A DNA stretch of 64,000 nucleotides from Daedaleopsis sinensis (taxonomy: Eukaryota > Basidiomycota > Agaricomycetes > Polyporales > Polyporaceae): positions 248,001 to 312,000 of the forward strand of contig CM066308.1 in assembly GCA_033807695.1 (NCBI GenBank), given 5' to 3'. This document shows positions 21,874 to 30,761 of this stretch, piece after piece. The notes under the pieces are model-generated. The model ran no database searches. It was not told the origin of the DNA and saw only the letters and a list, made by a program, of their open reading frames with translations. The position numbers and the translations under genes are program-made. The stretch's first letter is position 1, and every line of letters begins with the position of its first letter.

Positions 21874-23141
21874 CTAGTCCAAGGAGCACCGCGCCGCCGC
21901 GACGTACTCGCCCTCGGGTCCCCAGCTTCCGATCTCGCAAATCTGCAGCTCGCCCACCTCCCAAGTACCAAAGTCCACTTTCACGGGCGTCTTCCAGCCC
22001 TTCTCGTGCGCCTCGGGATCAGTCTTGACCGCGTCCGAGGCGAGGACAGAGGGGTAGGAGAACGGCACCCGATAGCGTGTCAGCGGCTTCCGGTAGACCG
22101 TGTTCACGACGGTGCAACAGAGCTGCGAAGGGTGAGTGACTCCTCGTGTGCTGCTACATCGAACCTGAAGGTCACGCACGACTCGCACCTTCAGCGCCCG
22201 TCTTTCTTCGACGAGCAGGCCTGCGTCCCGGAACGCCTTCCGCACAAGCTCTGAGAGGGCAGAGCTGCTCAGCACTCGCGCTCATTCTGCAGATTGGCTA
22301 GAACAGATGCGTACTCGCGATCGCCTGAAACCTCTCCATGCCCGGGCGTCCAGCAGCAGGCCCAACACACATCACGTGCGCCCGCTCGTCGTCGCCCCGC
22401 TCGGGCCTCATGATGCCCATGCGGTCGAGCGATACACGGAGCTTCTCGCCGTTCAGGAGCTCCTGGACGCGCGGTCGGAGGTCGTTCAGCAGCTTTGCAG
22501 CGGCGTCGACCGTTCGCGCAGCGTCTTCCGAGTCGAGGCCCAGAGACATCACGCCGAGGGTGAAATGCATTCGTCGGGCGGGGATGACGATAGTCGAATC
22601 CAGCCCAGGGATCGGGGGGTTCGCGGCGAGGAGCGCGTCCGTGAAGGTCGATATGGACTCGCGGAATGCGGGGTTGTAGCCCTGTTAGCGATGTAAGTAC
22701 ATACCATCTCGGCGACTAGTGGCATAGAGCGCAGGTACGTACCAGCGGGACCGCGATAACTGCGCGCAATCAGAGTCCGGAGTTCGAATCAATCAATTGC
22801 CGCAGTACTCGAGTCGGGGCCGGTGAGTGACGCTGTTACTCACAGTGTGTGAGACGAGGTCTGGGGGCCCGTCCTTGACCTCGACCCCGCCCTCCCCTCG
22901 ATGTCGGAGGTTGAACGGCAGTTGAGGACGGTCCCTCAGGCCCAGATTCTGCATCTCCGCTGTCTTGGGCTGGCGCATTTTCTCGGGCTCTTCCCCGACC
23001 ACGGCCACGGCCACCTCCACGTCCCCGCTCTACGTGGGAGTCTGGGCCCGTATATGTTCCCGTTTCCTCATCGACCAGTGCCAACCTCCTCAAGTTCTCG
23101 GACGTGAGTGGGAGGGGTCCGCTCGTCTGACTTGCGCTCAT
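21874..23141 (-). CDS. RGG-2H phosphoesterase-like protein, copy 3
   Basis: Exons 23141-22844, 22759-22743 (17 nt), 22681-22315, 22250-22189 and 22122-21874 give 330 residues. The leader MSASQTSGPLPLTSENLRRL precedes an RGRGGGRGRGRGR tail. The 2H domain begins THFIAVPLGYNPAF; the first motif MHFTLGVMSL is intact, but the second reads LCCTVVN, with Cys replacing the expected His. One of the two catalytic His residues is thus missing while the ORF is otherwise open. The C-terminal block VDFGTWEVGELQIC is kept. It is divergent from WAE-NWY copy 4, whose own reading frame is damaged. Either a recently decaying enzyme or a catalytically dead RNA-binding form. Confidence 0.7.
22743..22759 (-). other. 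17 nt microexon of RGG-2H copy 3
   Basis: Flanked by GCGCAG and GTACGT on the minus strand. It supplies the core of the FIAVPL strand; position, length and phase are identical to copies 1 and 4. Confidence 0.7.
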
Positions 23142-23204
23142 GACTCGGATGGTAGCAGGTCTTGTGGAAATGGTGGCGACAGAATCCAGCGGCTGGCAGG
23201 TATA

Positions 23205-23271
23205 TGTAGCAAACGTGGACGAAGCTGCGGCATGCGAGACCTGCAGCGAGAAGCATGTAACGTTTGCTACA
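23205..23271. promoter_or_regulatory. Upstream inverted repeat of RGG-2H copy 3
   Basis: Perfect 12 bp arms TGTAGCAAACGT (23205-23216) and ACGTTTGCTACA (23260-23271) with a 43 bp spacer, 64-130 bp upstream of the copy 3 start codon. Variants with matching changes in both arms occur upstream of copy 4 and at 32621-32694. Confidence 0.6.
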
Positions 23272-23835
23272 GGTTGCGCGAGCGTAGGAAGCAAGCTGCT
23301 GCTGCATGCTGCAGCTCACTACGATGTGTCGGCCCGCCGCCGTCTCGGAGTGTCGTTATTAGGGTCCCTTCAAGTTACTGAGGATCGGCGGTTCCTCCCT
23401 GCACGAACTTGGATCTGACCTCCCCTCTTTATGATAAGGGCTCACACCGTACAGCGCACATGAATCCTGGACGGCGAATTTCCAAGATATGTATCGCTGG
23501 GACGACTTCATCTGCCACGCTGGCTGTGTCAACCATTCCAATGGTTATTGAACGTCGTGACGAGCGTACTAGTACATGTGCGTAATCATTTCCTACAGGT
23601 CTAATCCGCTATTCATTCTAGAGCGCCGCAGATCAGCGTGTATGTGCATTGAGGTCCCTATGCACTACTGGGAGTTGTGCTCAAGTGCTCGCCGGCACTG
23701 GTCTGGTAGGTAGAACAAAAATTGCCGCCGGCACTTCAAGAACTGGAGCGCCTAAGTCCACAACTCAAACCAAACCGTCATCGCGCCTTCCTCCCAGCAC
23801 TGTCCAAACATCGCCGTACGTCGACATCTCTCGCT
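23272..23835. promoter_or_regulatory. Divergent spacer, RGG-2H copy 3 / WAE-NWY copy 4
   Basis: The right part (about 23705-23790) carries the WAE-NWY upstream block: a GTAGAACAAAAA-type run, GCCGCCGGCACTTCAAG, a GAGCGCC motif and CCACAACTCAAACCA. No gene inside. Confidence 0.5.
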
Positions 23836-24290
23836 ATGGTCATTCACACCCACTCTCGTCCTTCGAAAAAATCATCTCATCGCACCCCGAAGAGCCCCAA
23901 GGACCAAAAGTCACTCGTGCTTTCGGGTATATCCTCTACGAGGACACCTTCAGGATGTGGGCGGAGCACTACTACGAAAAGGTGCACGGCAGGACGGTGT
24001 CCTCACTCCCGCCAGATCAACGCGAGCACGCTATCGACTTGATGCTTCTCGCGACCCTCGAGTCACTCCCCAGCAAGGTCTACACTCAAATCCCCGGCCT
24101 TCCTCGGCTGCAACGTCGCCTCATCCTCATGGACCCCATTTCGACGACGTATCTGTTCGTCCTTCAGGACAACAGCTCCGCTGCAGCGTTGAATTCGCAC
24201 ATCAGCGAAGAGGACCTGGTCAAGATGGCGGAGGTGTTGAAGATCACGGACCAGAAACCGAACTGGTATCACGTCAGAAAGATTTACTAG
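23836..24290 (+). pseudogene. WAE-NWY copy 4, frameshifted in the leader
   Basis: From ATG 23836 the leader MVIHTHSRPSKKSSHRTP matches copies 5 and 6. About 10 bp are then missing relative to copy 5 (around 23900), which throws the conserved body out of frame. The body itself is complete and open (RAFGYILYEDTFRMWAEHYY to KITDQKPNWYHVRKIY, stop at 24288-24290). No ATG in the body frame was found upstream that would make a normal leader. It is broken unless an unseen start or splice rescues it. Its divergent partner is RGG-2H copy 3, which lacks a catalytic His. Confidence 0.65.
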
Positions 24291-24813
24291 TATGTATGTT
24301 TGTCATATCAACCATTCCTATTCCTCGAGATCTCAAGGTGTTCGATATGTAGGTCGCCTTTGACCCTGAGGTGGTTTAGTCGCTCGGTCGCGATGCGCGC
24401 AATACGAACTCGCTCCAAGTTCATGTACGTGTGTCTCTCCCTCTGATTGATAATGGCTAATCCGCCGGTGTCCCCACACTTCTCGTCCTGGTTTCGACTC
24501 CCTTCCGTCGTCTTTCTATGTCATATTGTAATGTAGCGTATACATATTGCCTTGATTCTTGATACACCTCGAGTTATATCCCACGACTTTCAGTGCGAGG
24601 TGACCGAACCCACCAAGAAAGTCACCTACATGGGGTGGTTGCCGGAACCCACATACAGTCATTGATCTCTAAGTCGAACCTCCCGGCCCAGGATATTGCT
24701 CCAAGCGAGTCATTCGATTCTTCAATGCACTGCAAACTAGATCCTGGTGATAGTAGTACAGCTCGCGCCCGGAGTCAATCACAATTCCTCGTCCCGGTCA
24801 TTTGACCTCAGTC
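24291..24813. other. Convergent 3' flanks of WAE-NWY 4 and RGG-2H 4
   Basis: Resembles the flanks of other module copies, with the 3' conserved stretch (CTTGATTCTTGATACACCTC-type) at about 24550. No gene recognised. Confidence 0.5.
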
Positions 24814-26005
24814 CTAGGTCAAGGAGCACCGCGCCGCCGCGACGTACTCGCCCTCGGGTCCCGAGCTGCCCATCTCGCAGATCTGGAGCTCGTTCACCTC
24901 CCAAGTACCGAAGTCGACTTTCACGAGGCCCTTCTTGTCCTTCTCGAGTGCAAGGTTGGTTTGAGCGAGAACGGGCTTGACCGCGTTCGAGGCGAGGACG
25001 GAGGGGTATGAGAACGGCACGCGCTGACGAGAGCGCGGCTTCCGGTAGACGGTGTTCAGGATGGTGCAATGGAGCTGCGAAGGGTGAGTGTGCTGCTACA
25101 AACATGAAGGCTGTGATTCGCACCTTCAACGGCCGTCCCTCGTCGACGAGCAGGCCTGCGTCTAGGAACGCCTTCTGTACAAGGTCTAGAACAGGTAAAG
25201 GTATTGCTTAGCCACAATCTCGCTCGCCACAGTTAGCAGGAACTTGTACGCACGCGCGACCGCCTCGAACTTGTCCGTGACCGCCCCGCCGGCAGCGGGC
25301 CCGACCCACATGACGTGCGCACGCTCGTCGTCGCACCCCTCGGGCCTCATGATGCCCATACAGTCGAGCGAGACCCGGAGCTTATCGCCACGCAGGAGCT
25401 CCTGGACACGCGGGCGGATGTCGTTCAACAGCTTGGCAGCGGCGTCGACCGATCGCGCGGGGTCGTCCGAGTCGAGAGACATGACGCCGAGGGTGAAATG
25501 CATCCGTCGGGCGGGCATGACGATGGTCGAGTCCAGCCCGCGGATCGGGGGGTCCACGGCAAGGAGCGCATCTGTGAAGGTAGACATGCTCTCGCGGAAT
25601 GCGGGGTTGTGACCCTGTCAATGAGGTAAGTATATATCTCGGCGACCTAGTGGCAGAGAGCGCAGGTACGCACGAGAGGGACCGCGATGACTGCGTGCAA
25701 TCAGTCCGAGGTTCAAGTCAGTTAATGATTGGAGTCAGCGGCTATAGCTCACAGTGTGTGAGACGAGGTTTGGGGGCCTGACCCCGCCCTCGACCCCGCC
25801 CTCCTCTCGACGTAGGAGGTTGGACGGCGGTTGAGGACGGTGCCTCACGCCCAAGACCTGCATCGTGGGCATCTTGGGGCGCACCTCCTCGGCCTCTTCC
25901 CCGCCCACGGCGGCGTCCTCGACGGCCGCCGCCGCCGCGTCCGCGTCCGCGCTCTACCTGGTCGGGCCCCGTATTAGTTTGCTCGCTCGCCGGACTTCCA
26001 CTCAT
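24814..26005 (-). CDS. RGG-2H phosphoesterase-like protein, copy 4 (both HxT motifs intact)
   Basis: Exons 26005-25753, 25690-25674 (17 nt), 25614-25254, 25185-25124 and 25074-24814 give 317 residues. The leader is shorter than in copies 1 and 3 and leads straight into an RGG/RGR-rich tail. The 2H domain starts THFIAVPLGHNPAF. The motifs MHFTLG and LHCTILN both keep H-x-T, so this is the only copy in the window with a complete 2H active-site signature. Related AKAP7 and ASCC1 proteins act on RNA 2'-5' or cyclic phosphates or as RNA-damage factors; the substrate here is unknown. C-terminus VDFGTWEVNELQIC and GEYVAAARCSLT. It is divergent from the intact WAE-NWY copy 5 (667 bp between start codons). 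This is the best candidate for a functional module. Confidence 0.75.
25674..25690 (-). other. 17 nt microexon of RGG-2H copy 4
   Basis: Flanked by CACGCAG and GTGCGT on the minus strand; third independent occurrence of the microexon. Confidence 0.7.
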
Positions 26006-26672
26006 GGTGGTAGCAGATCTTGTAGAGATGGGCGAGAGGATCCAGCGGTACGTAGGTATATGTCTGAGCAAACGTAGACGAAGTAGAAGCATACAACGTT
26101 TGCTCCAGGCTGCAGCTTGCGAGTCGGTGTGAGAGGAGAAAGCAGCTTGTGGCAGGCTGTAGCACTGTTCCGATGGCCCGGGCCCGCAGTCCCATCATGA
26201 TCATGACGATGGTGTATCGTGGTTAGGGTTCCTTTTCGAATTTGAATTGCCTTAGCTTGATTCCGCGCTAACACCTCGCTCACACTGTACCGCGATGTAG
26301 TGGCTCCTGAACGATCGAATCTCAAGACGCGTACGGCTGAGATGACATCGTCAGCCACTGGCACCCCGGCTGTGTCCAATATTCTGGCTATCCAACATCT
26401 CGAGCGTACAGGTGCGTATCGTTCCGACACTGGTCTGATCCGCTATGCCACGTCCTAGAGCGCCGCAAATCAGCGTAGATGTTATGGCACTACGGGGAGT
26501 CGTGCTCGAGTGCTCACCGGCATTAATATAGGTCTGGTAGATAGAACAAAAGAAAAACATTGCCGCCGGCACTTAAGAACTTGAGCGCCCGAGTCCACAA
26601 CTCAAACCAAACCGTCATCCTGCCGTCCTCCCACCTCTGTCCTACCATCGCCATACGTTGAAATCTTTTGCT
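26006..26672. promoter_or_regulatory. Divergent promoter region, RGG-2H copy 4 / WAE-NWY copy 5
   Basis: Near the RGG-2H start there is an inverted repeat (TGAGCAAACGT at 26065-26075, ACGTTTGCTC at 26096-26105). Near the WAE-NWY start, 26541-26618 holds the shared block ATAGAACAAAAGA, TTGCCGCCGGCACTT and TTGAGCGCCCGAGTCCACAA. The spacing to the ATG at 26673 is about 55 bp. Confidence 0.6.
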
Positions 26673-27137
26673 ATGGTCGCCCACACCCACTCTCGTCCTT
26701 CGAAAAAATCATCTCATCGCACCCCGAGGAGGAAAGCGGTCCCCCAAGGACCAAAAGTCACTCGTGCCTTCGGGTATATCCTCTACGAGGACACCATCAG
26801 GATGTGGGCGGAGCACTTCTACGAGAAGTCATATGGCAAGAAGGTGTCTTCACTTCCGCCAGATCAACGCGAACATGCGATCAACAAGATGCTTCTCGCA
26901 ACCATCGAGTCACTCCCTATCAAGGTCTACGCTCAAGTCCCTGGCCTTCCTCGGCTGCAACGTCGCCTCATCCTCATGGACCGCAACACGATCACGTATC
27001 TGTTCGTCCTCCAGGACAACAGCTCCGCAGCAGCGTTGAATTCGCACATCAGCGAAGAGGACCTGGTCAAGATGGCGGAGGTGTTGAAGATCACAGACCA
27101 GAAACCGAACTGGTATTACGTCAAAAAACTTTGCTAG
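26673..27137 (+). CDS. WAE-NWY family protein, copy 5
   Basis: A 154-residue intact ORF with the leader MVAHTHSRPSKKSSHRTPRR. Together with copies 4, 6 and 8 it forms a subgroup having SLPPDQREHA (SLPPDERKHA in copy 6), LPGLPRLQRR-type repeats and LQDNSSAAALNSHISEEDLV. The body reads RAFGYILYEDTIRMWAEHFY. This is the intact partner of the only RGG-2H gene with both catalytic motifs. The 3' flank lacks a recognisable DUSP fragment and instead runs into the RGG-2H copy 5 remnant. Function unknown. Confidence 0.75.
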   Translation: MVAHTHSRPSKKSSHRTPRRKAVPQGPKVTRAFGYILYEDTIRMWAEHFYEKSYGKKVSSLPPDQREHAINKMLLATIESLPIKVYAQVPGLPRLQRRLILMDRNTITYLFVLQDNSSAAALNSHISEEDLVKMAEVLKITDQKPNWYYVKKLC

Positions 27138-27649
27138 TATGTATTTCGATCACTCCTATTGCCCGATTGACCTCAATTCGTTCGATAGGTCCATCTTGAC
27201 CGTCTGGTGGCTCAGTCGCTCGGTGTGCGCAAGACGCAGTCACTGCCTCACGTATGTGTGCCTCGCCGTCTGATTGAACTTGGCTAATCTGGTGACAGAC
27301 TCCCGCATCCCGACACCCTATCGTCTTGTTTTCGACTCGCTTTCTCGTCCTTCTGTGTCATATTGTATTATAGCGTATACATATTCCCTTGATTTGTGAT
27401 ACACCTCGAGTTATATCCCACGACTTGCAGTGCGAGGTGAACGAATCCACCAAGAAGTTGCCGGAACTCACTGACAATCATTGACCGAGTCTGAGTCGTA
27501 CCTCCCGGCTCGGGCATGCTACTGTCACCTGTGGTTACGTGGGTCGTTGTATTCTTCGACACACAGTAGACTTGATCCTGACAATGGTAATACTAGTACA
27601 GCTCGCGCTCGTCCGTCCATCGCAACCTTCATGACGGTCATTTGACCTC
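27138..27649. other. 3' flank of WAE-NWY copy 5
   Basis: Conserved non-coding flank shared with copies 4, 8 and 9 (motif CCGATTGACCTCAATTCGTT at about 27162). No gene seen. Confidence 0.5.
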
Positions 27650-27848
27650 AGTCCTAGGTCAAGGAGCACCGCGCCCGGGCGGCCGCGACATATTCGCCCT
27701 TGGGTCCCGAGCTCCTCATCTCGCAGATCTGGAGCTCGTCTACCTCCCGAGCCAAATTCGACTTTCACTAGAGGGCTTCTTGTCTTTCTCAAGTGCGAGG
27801 GCAGTTTGAGCGAGAACGGGCTTGACCGCGTCCGAGGCGAGGACCGTG
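27650..27848 (-). pseudogene. RGG-2H copy 5, C-terminal fragment
   Basis: The minus strand retains only about 200 bp of the last exon: pieces equivalent to the KPVLAQT, LVKV-FG and ELQIC segments, with small indels around 27760 and 27680 that break the frame. At 27848 homology stops abruptly and the sequence joins the spacer leading to WAE-NWY copy 6 (GTGTGTATCGTTCCGAC). The HxT exons, RGG tail and promoter were deleted. Confidence 0.6.
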
Positions 27849-28122
27849 AGGTGTGTATCGTTCCGACAAGTCTAATTGATCCGCTATTCGTCTTAGAGTG
27901 CCGCAGATTAGCTTGGATATGATTGAAGTCCCTGCGCACTACTGGGAGTTGCGCTCGAGTGCTCACCGGCATCATGATCGATCTAGTAGATAGAACAAAA
28001 GAAGAACATTGCCGACGGCACTTCAAGAACGTGAGCGCCCATGTCCACAACTCAAACCAGACCCTCATCTCGCCGTCCTCCCACCTCTGTCCAACCATCG
28101 CCATACGTTGAAGTCTTTTGCT

Positions 28123-28587
28123 ATGGTCTCCCACATCCACTCTCGTCCTTCGAAAAAATCATCTCATCGCGCCCCGAAGAGGACAGCGGTCCCCCAAGGA
28201 CCAAAAGTCACTCGTGCCTTCGGGTATATCATCTACGGGGACATCCTCAGGATGTGGGCGGAGCACTTCTACGAGAGGACATATGGCAATAAGGTGTCTT
28301 CGCTTCCACCAGATGAACGCAAACATGCTATCAACCAGATGCTTCTCGCGACCCTCGAGTCACTCCCCATCAAGGTCTACGCTCAAATACCTGGCCTTCC
28401 TCGGCTGCAACGTCGCCTCATCCTCATGGACCGGTCTACGATGACGTATCTGTTCGTCCTCCAGGACAACAGCTCCGCAGCAGCGTTGAACTCGAACATC
28501 AATGAAGAAGACCTGGTCAAGATGGCGGAGGTATTGAAGATCACGGACCAGAAACCGAACTGGTATTATGTCAAAAGACTTTGCTAG
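28123..28587 (+). CDS. WAE-NWY family protein, copy 6
   Basis: A 154-residue intact ORF, leader MVSHIHSRPSKKSSHRAPKR, body RAFGYIIYGDILRMWAEHFY, C-terminus KITDQKPNWYYVKRLC. It is most similar to copy 5. The upstream block (27986-28070) is complete although the divergent RGG-2H partner has been reduced to a C-terminal scrap. Downstream on the same strand lies DUSP remnant c, so the two-gene-plus-DUSP order is still visible here. Function unknown. Confidence 0.75.
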   Translation: MVSHIHSRPSKKSSHRAPKRTAVPQGPKVTRAFGYIIYGDILRMWAEHFYERTYGNKVSSLPPDERKHAINQMLLATLESLPIKVYAQIPGLPRLQRRLILMDRSTMTYLFVLQDNSSAAALNSNINEEDLVKMAEVLKITDQKPNWYYVKRLC

Positions 28588-28969
28588 TATGTATGTTTGA
28601 CCAGTCGACCGCTCCTATTTCCCGGTCAGTCTAAATCCGTTCGATAGGTCGCCTTTGACCATCTAGTGGCTGAGTCGCTCGGCGGTCGCAACACGCCGTC
28701 GCTCATTCACGTATGTGTGGCTCACCCTCTGATTGAACTTGGCTGATCCGGTGACAGACACTCGAAGCCCTACTTTCTCATTCTTGACTCGTAGTGCTGT
28801 GGCATTTTGTAATGTATTGTCCTTGAATCGCGACACCATTTCGAGCTATAGTATATCCTTGTGGACCGAATAGACTACCCTCCGAACCCATCCAAACCTC
28901 CCTGCGCTGAGTGTATCCGATCAATCTGGGCGTCATGTTACCACCGCTCCCTGTCATTCGAACCTCCGG

Positions 28970-29518
28970 CTCCTCCACCCTCGTCAGGCTCTCCTCTCTC
29001 CTCGCACCCTCAAAAATCAAAGCATGCAGTGTCTCTGGCTCTCCGGTGTCTTCCCGGCCTTGAACGCAGAACAGCCCGCCCCGCTCCGAGTCACACACAT
29101 CCAGGCCCTCTCCGTCCATCCAGCCTCGCTAACCGAGCCTCCGAGTCAGTGCGTTCAAGTCAGAGTTGCAGTCGACGCACGCTGCACCTCCCGTCTCAAG
29201 ACGTGGAGGACGCGAATATCCTCCAACACCTCGACACGACGACCGCACGTTCATCAGGGGGCGCTCGAGTTGGACGACTCGAAACGATACGCTGTGCTGG
29301 TGGATCGCTCGTCGGAGGTTCATTGTGTGAAGGATCACTCAGGCTCCTCCACGGTGGTCTGTGCGCTCCTCGTTGCGACCACCGGATTGTTCGTGGAGTC
29401 GGCGATCGCCTTCATGGCGTCGAAACGGCAGTTCGTCTGTCGTAACCCGGGCTTCCGTCGCCAGCTTTTTGCGCCCGTCTCATCACGGAAGAGAGATCCT
29501 GGAATATTTATCGGCTAG
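28970..29518 (+). pseudogene. DUSP remnant c with mutated catalytic loop
   Basis: The plus strand covers most of the module-type DUSP. The N-terminus is recognisable as LWLSGVFPALNAEQ and RVTHI, the acidic-loop region is out of frame near 29200, and the catalytic segment reads HCVKDHSGSSTVVCALLVAT against HCAKGHSRSATVVCAFLMAT in the intact gene. The loop Gly is Asp and the phosphate-binding Arg is Gly, both normally invariant. The intron before the catalytic exon has shrunk to about 18 nt (GTGGATCGCT...), too short to splice. It ends SKRQFVCRNPGFRRQL then a stop. It lies downstream of WAE-NWY copy 6, same strand. Confidence 0.7.
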
Positions 29519-30084
29519 TAGACCCCAGGGCCCTTGATATGTGGGGTCTATGACGGGCAGTAGAAGTAGAATCGTAGGAGTGCTTTCAAATATATCTGTG
29601 ACAGCAAGCTGAGTTGTTGTACGACGGAGAATCAGAGCGCGATAGCCTCTCATAGCCTCGGAGGTTGAGAATGTTGGACGACAGCGCAATGCTCTTGTGT
29701 TTGGGTTCGGACGAAATTCCAAGTCATATGGGGATGGGATTGAAGAGGTAGCGTACATGACAACAGCAATATGAATCTGCTCTCGAAAGTACGACACAGA
29801 CATTGGCAGGTGTTAAGTATCGCGCTGATGGTAAGTACGAAGCGAACGCGTGGGGACGTTACACGCTAGCCAACAAAGGATTCGAGGATGTGCACACGAT
29901 GCGAGACGAACGTGGAGAATCGAGTGGGCTGAGAACAAAGCGAGCGGCGTGGGGACTCCACGCATTTGTGAAGGAGCAACCGTGTACCATGCGGCCAAAC
30001 CAGCGCAGGGTCAAAGACAAACTATCGAACAGATTAGGATCATGCGGGGCAACGGGAATGGGCGACACTGACTGACCTTCGTGC
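29519..30084. other. 3' flank of WAE-NWY copy 7
   Basis: Non-coding sequence related to the 3' flank of copy 1. Open frames at 29803-30075 are overlapping shadows. Confidence 0.45.
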
Positions 30085-30528
30085 TTAGACTTTGTCCTTG
30101 ATGCTGTACCAATTTGGTTTCTGGTCCGTAATCCTCAACACCTCCGCCATCTTGTCCAAGTCTTCCTGGCTGACGGGCGACTTCAACGCCTCCGGAGTGC
30201 TGTCGTCCTTGATGACGAAAATATACGTCACTGTAGCGGCATCCATGAGGATCATGCGACGTCGCAGCCGGGGAATGCCAGGGACTTGTCTGAAGACCTC
30301 CAACGGGATCGCATCGAGGGTTGTGGCAAGGATTCTGAAGACGGCAGGCTCGCGTTGATCTGGCGGAAGCGACATAATCTTCTTGCCATACTTCTGCTCG
30401 TAGTAGTGCTCCGCCCACCACGAGAGGCAGTCGGCATAGAGGAGGTACCCGAAGGCACAAGTGGGGTTTGGTCCTTGAGGGATTCCCTTGGAAGCGCTGC
30501 GAGATGAGTTCGAAAGAGGAAGGACCAT
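30085..30528 (-). CDS. WAE-NWY family protein, copy 7
   Basis: A 147-residue intact ORF with the shortest leader of the intact copies (MVLPLSNSSRSASKG). It groups with copy 1: GPNPTCAFGYLLYADCL, LMDAATVTYIFVIKDDST, SQEDLDKMAEVLRITDQKPN. As with copy 1, it has a TATA-like octamer (GATATAAG on the minus strand, 30634-30627) about 100 bp upstream and no RGG-2H partner. This suggests that the unpaired, TATA-driven copies are a separate lineage. Function unknown. Confidence 0.75.
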   Translation of the reverse strand: MVLPLSNSSRSASKGIPQGPNPTCAFGYLLYADCLSWWAEHYYEQKYGKKIMSLPPDQREPAVFRILATTLDAIPLEVFRQVPGIPRLRRRMILMDAATVTYIFVIKDDSTPEALKSPVSQEDLDKMAEVLRITDQKPNWYSIKDKV

Positions 30529-30626
30529 GATGACAGATATGGAGTGAACGGTGATGGGGGATAGTAGTGGTTGGATGACGGTTCTGGTTCAAATTGGGGA
30601 TTCGGGCGCTTGTATTTAAGGACAAG

Positions 30627-30634
30627 CTTATATC
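30627..30634 (-). promoter_or_regulatory. TATA-like box of WAE-NWY copy 7
   Basis: GATATAAG on the minus strand, about 100 bp upstream of ATG 30528, comparable with copies 1 and 9. Confidence 0.45.
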
Positions 30635-30761
30635 ATCCCACCGGTGGCACCCTGAATCATGTGGTACTTAGTACTTACTCTCGCAGTAGAACGTAAAAAA
30701 GGCACCCATCAATACTCAACGCCTGATGATGTCTCCGCTACGAATTCACCAAGTGCCAGGG

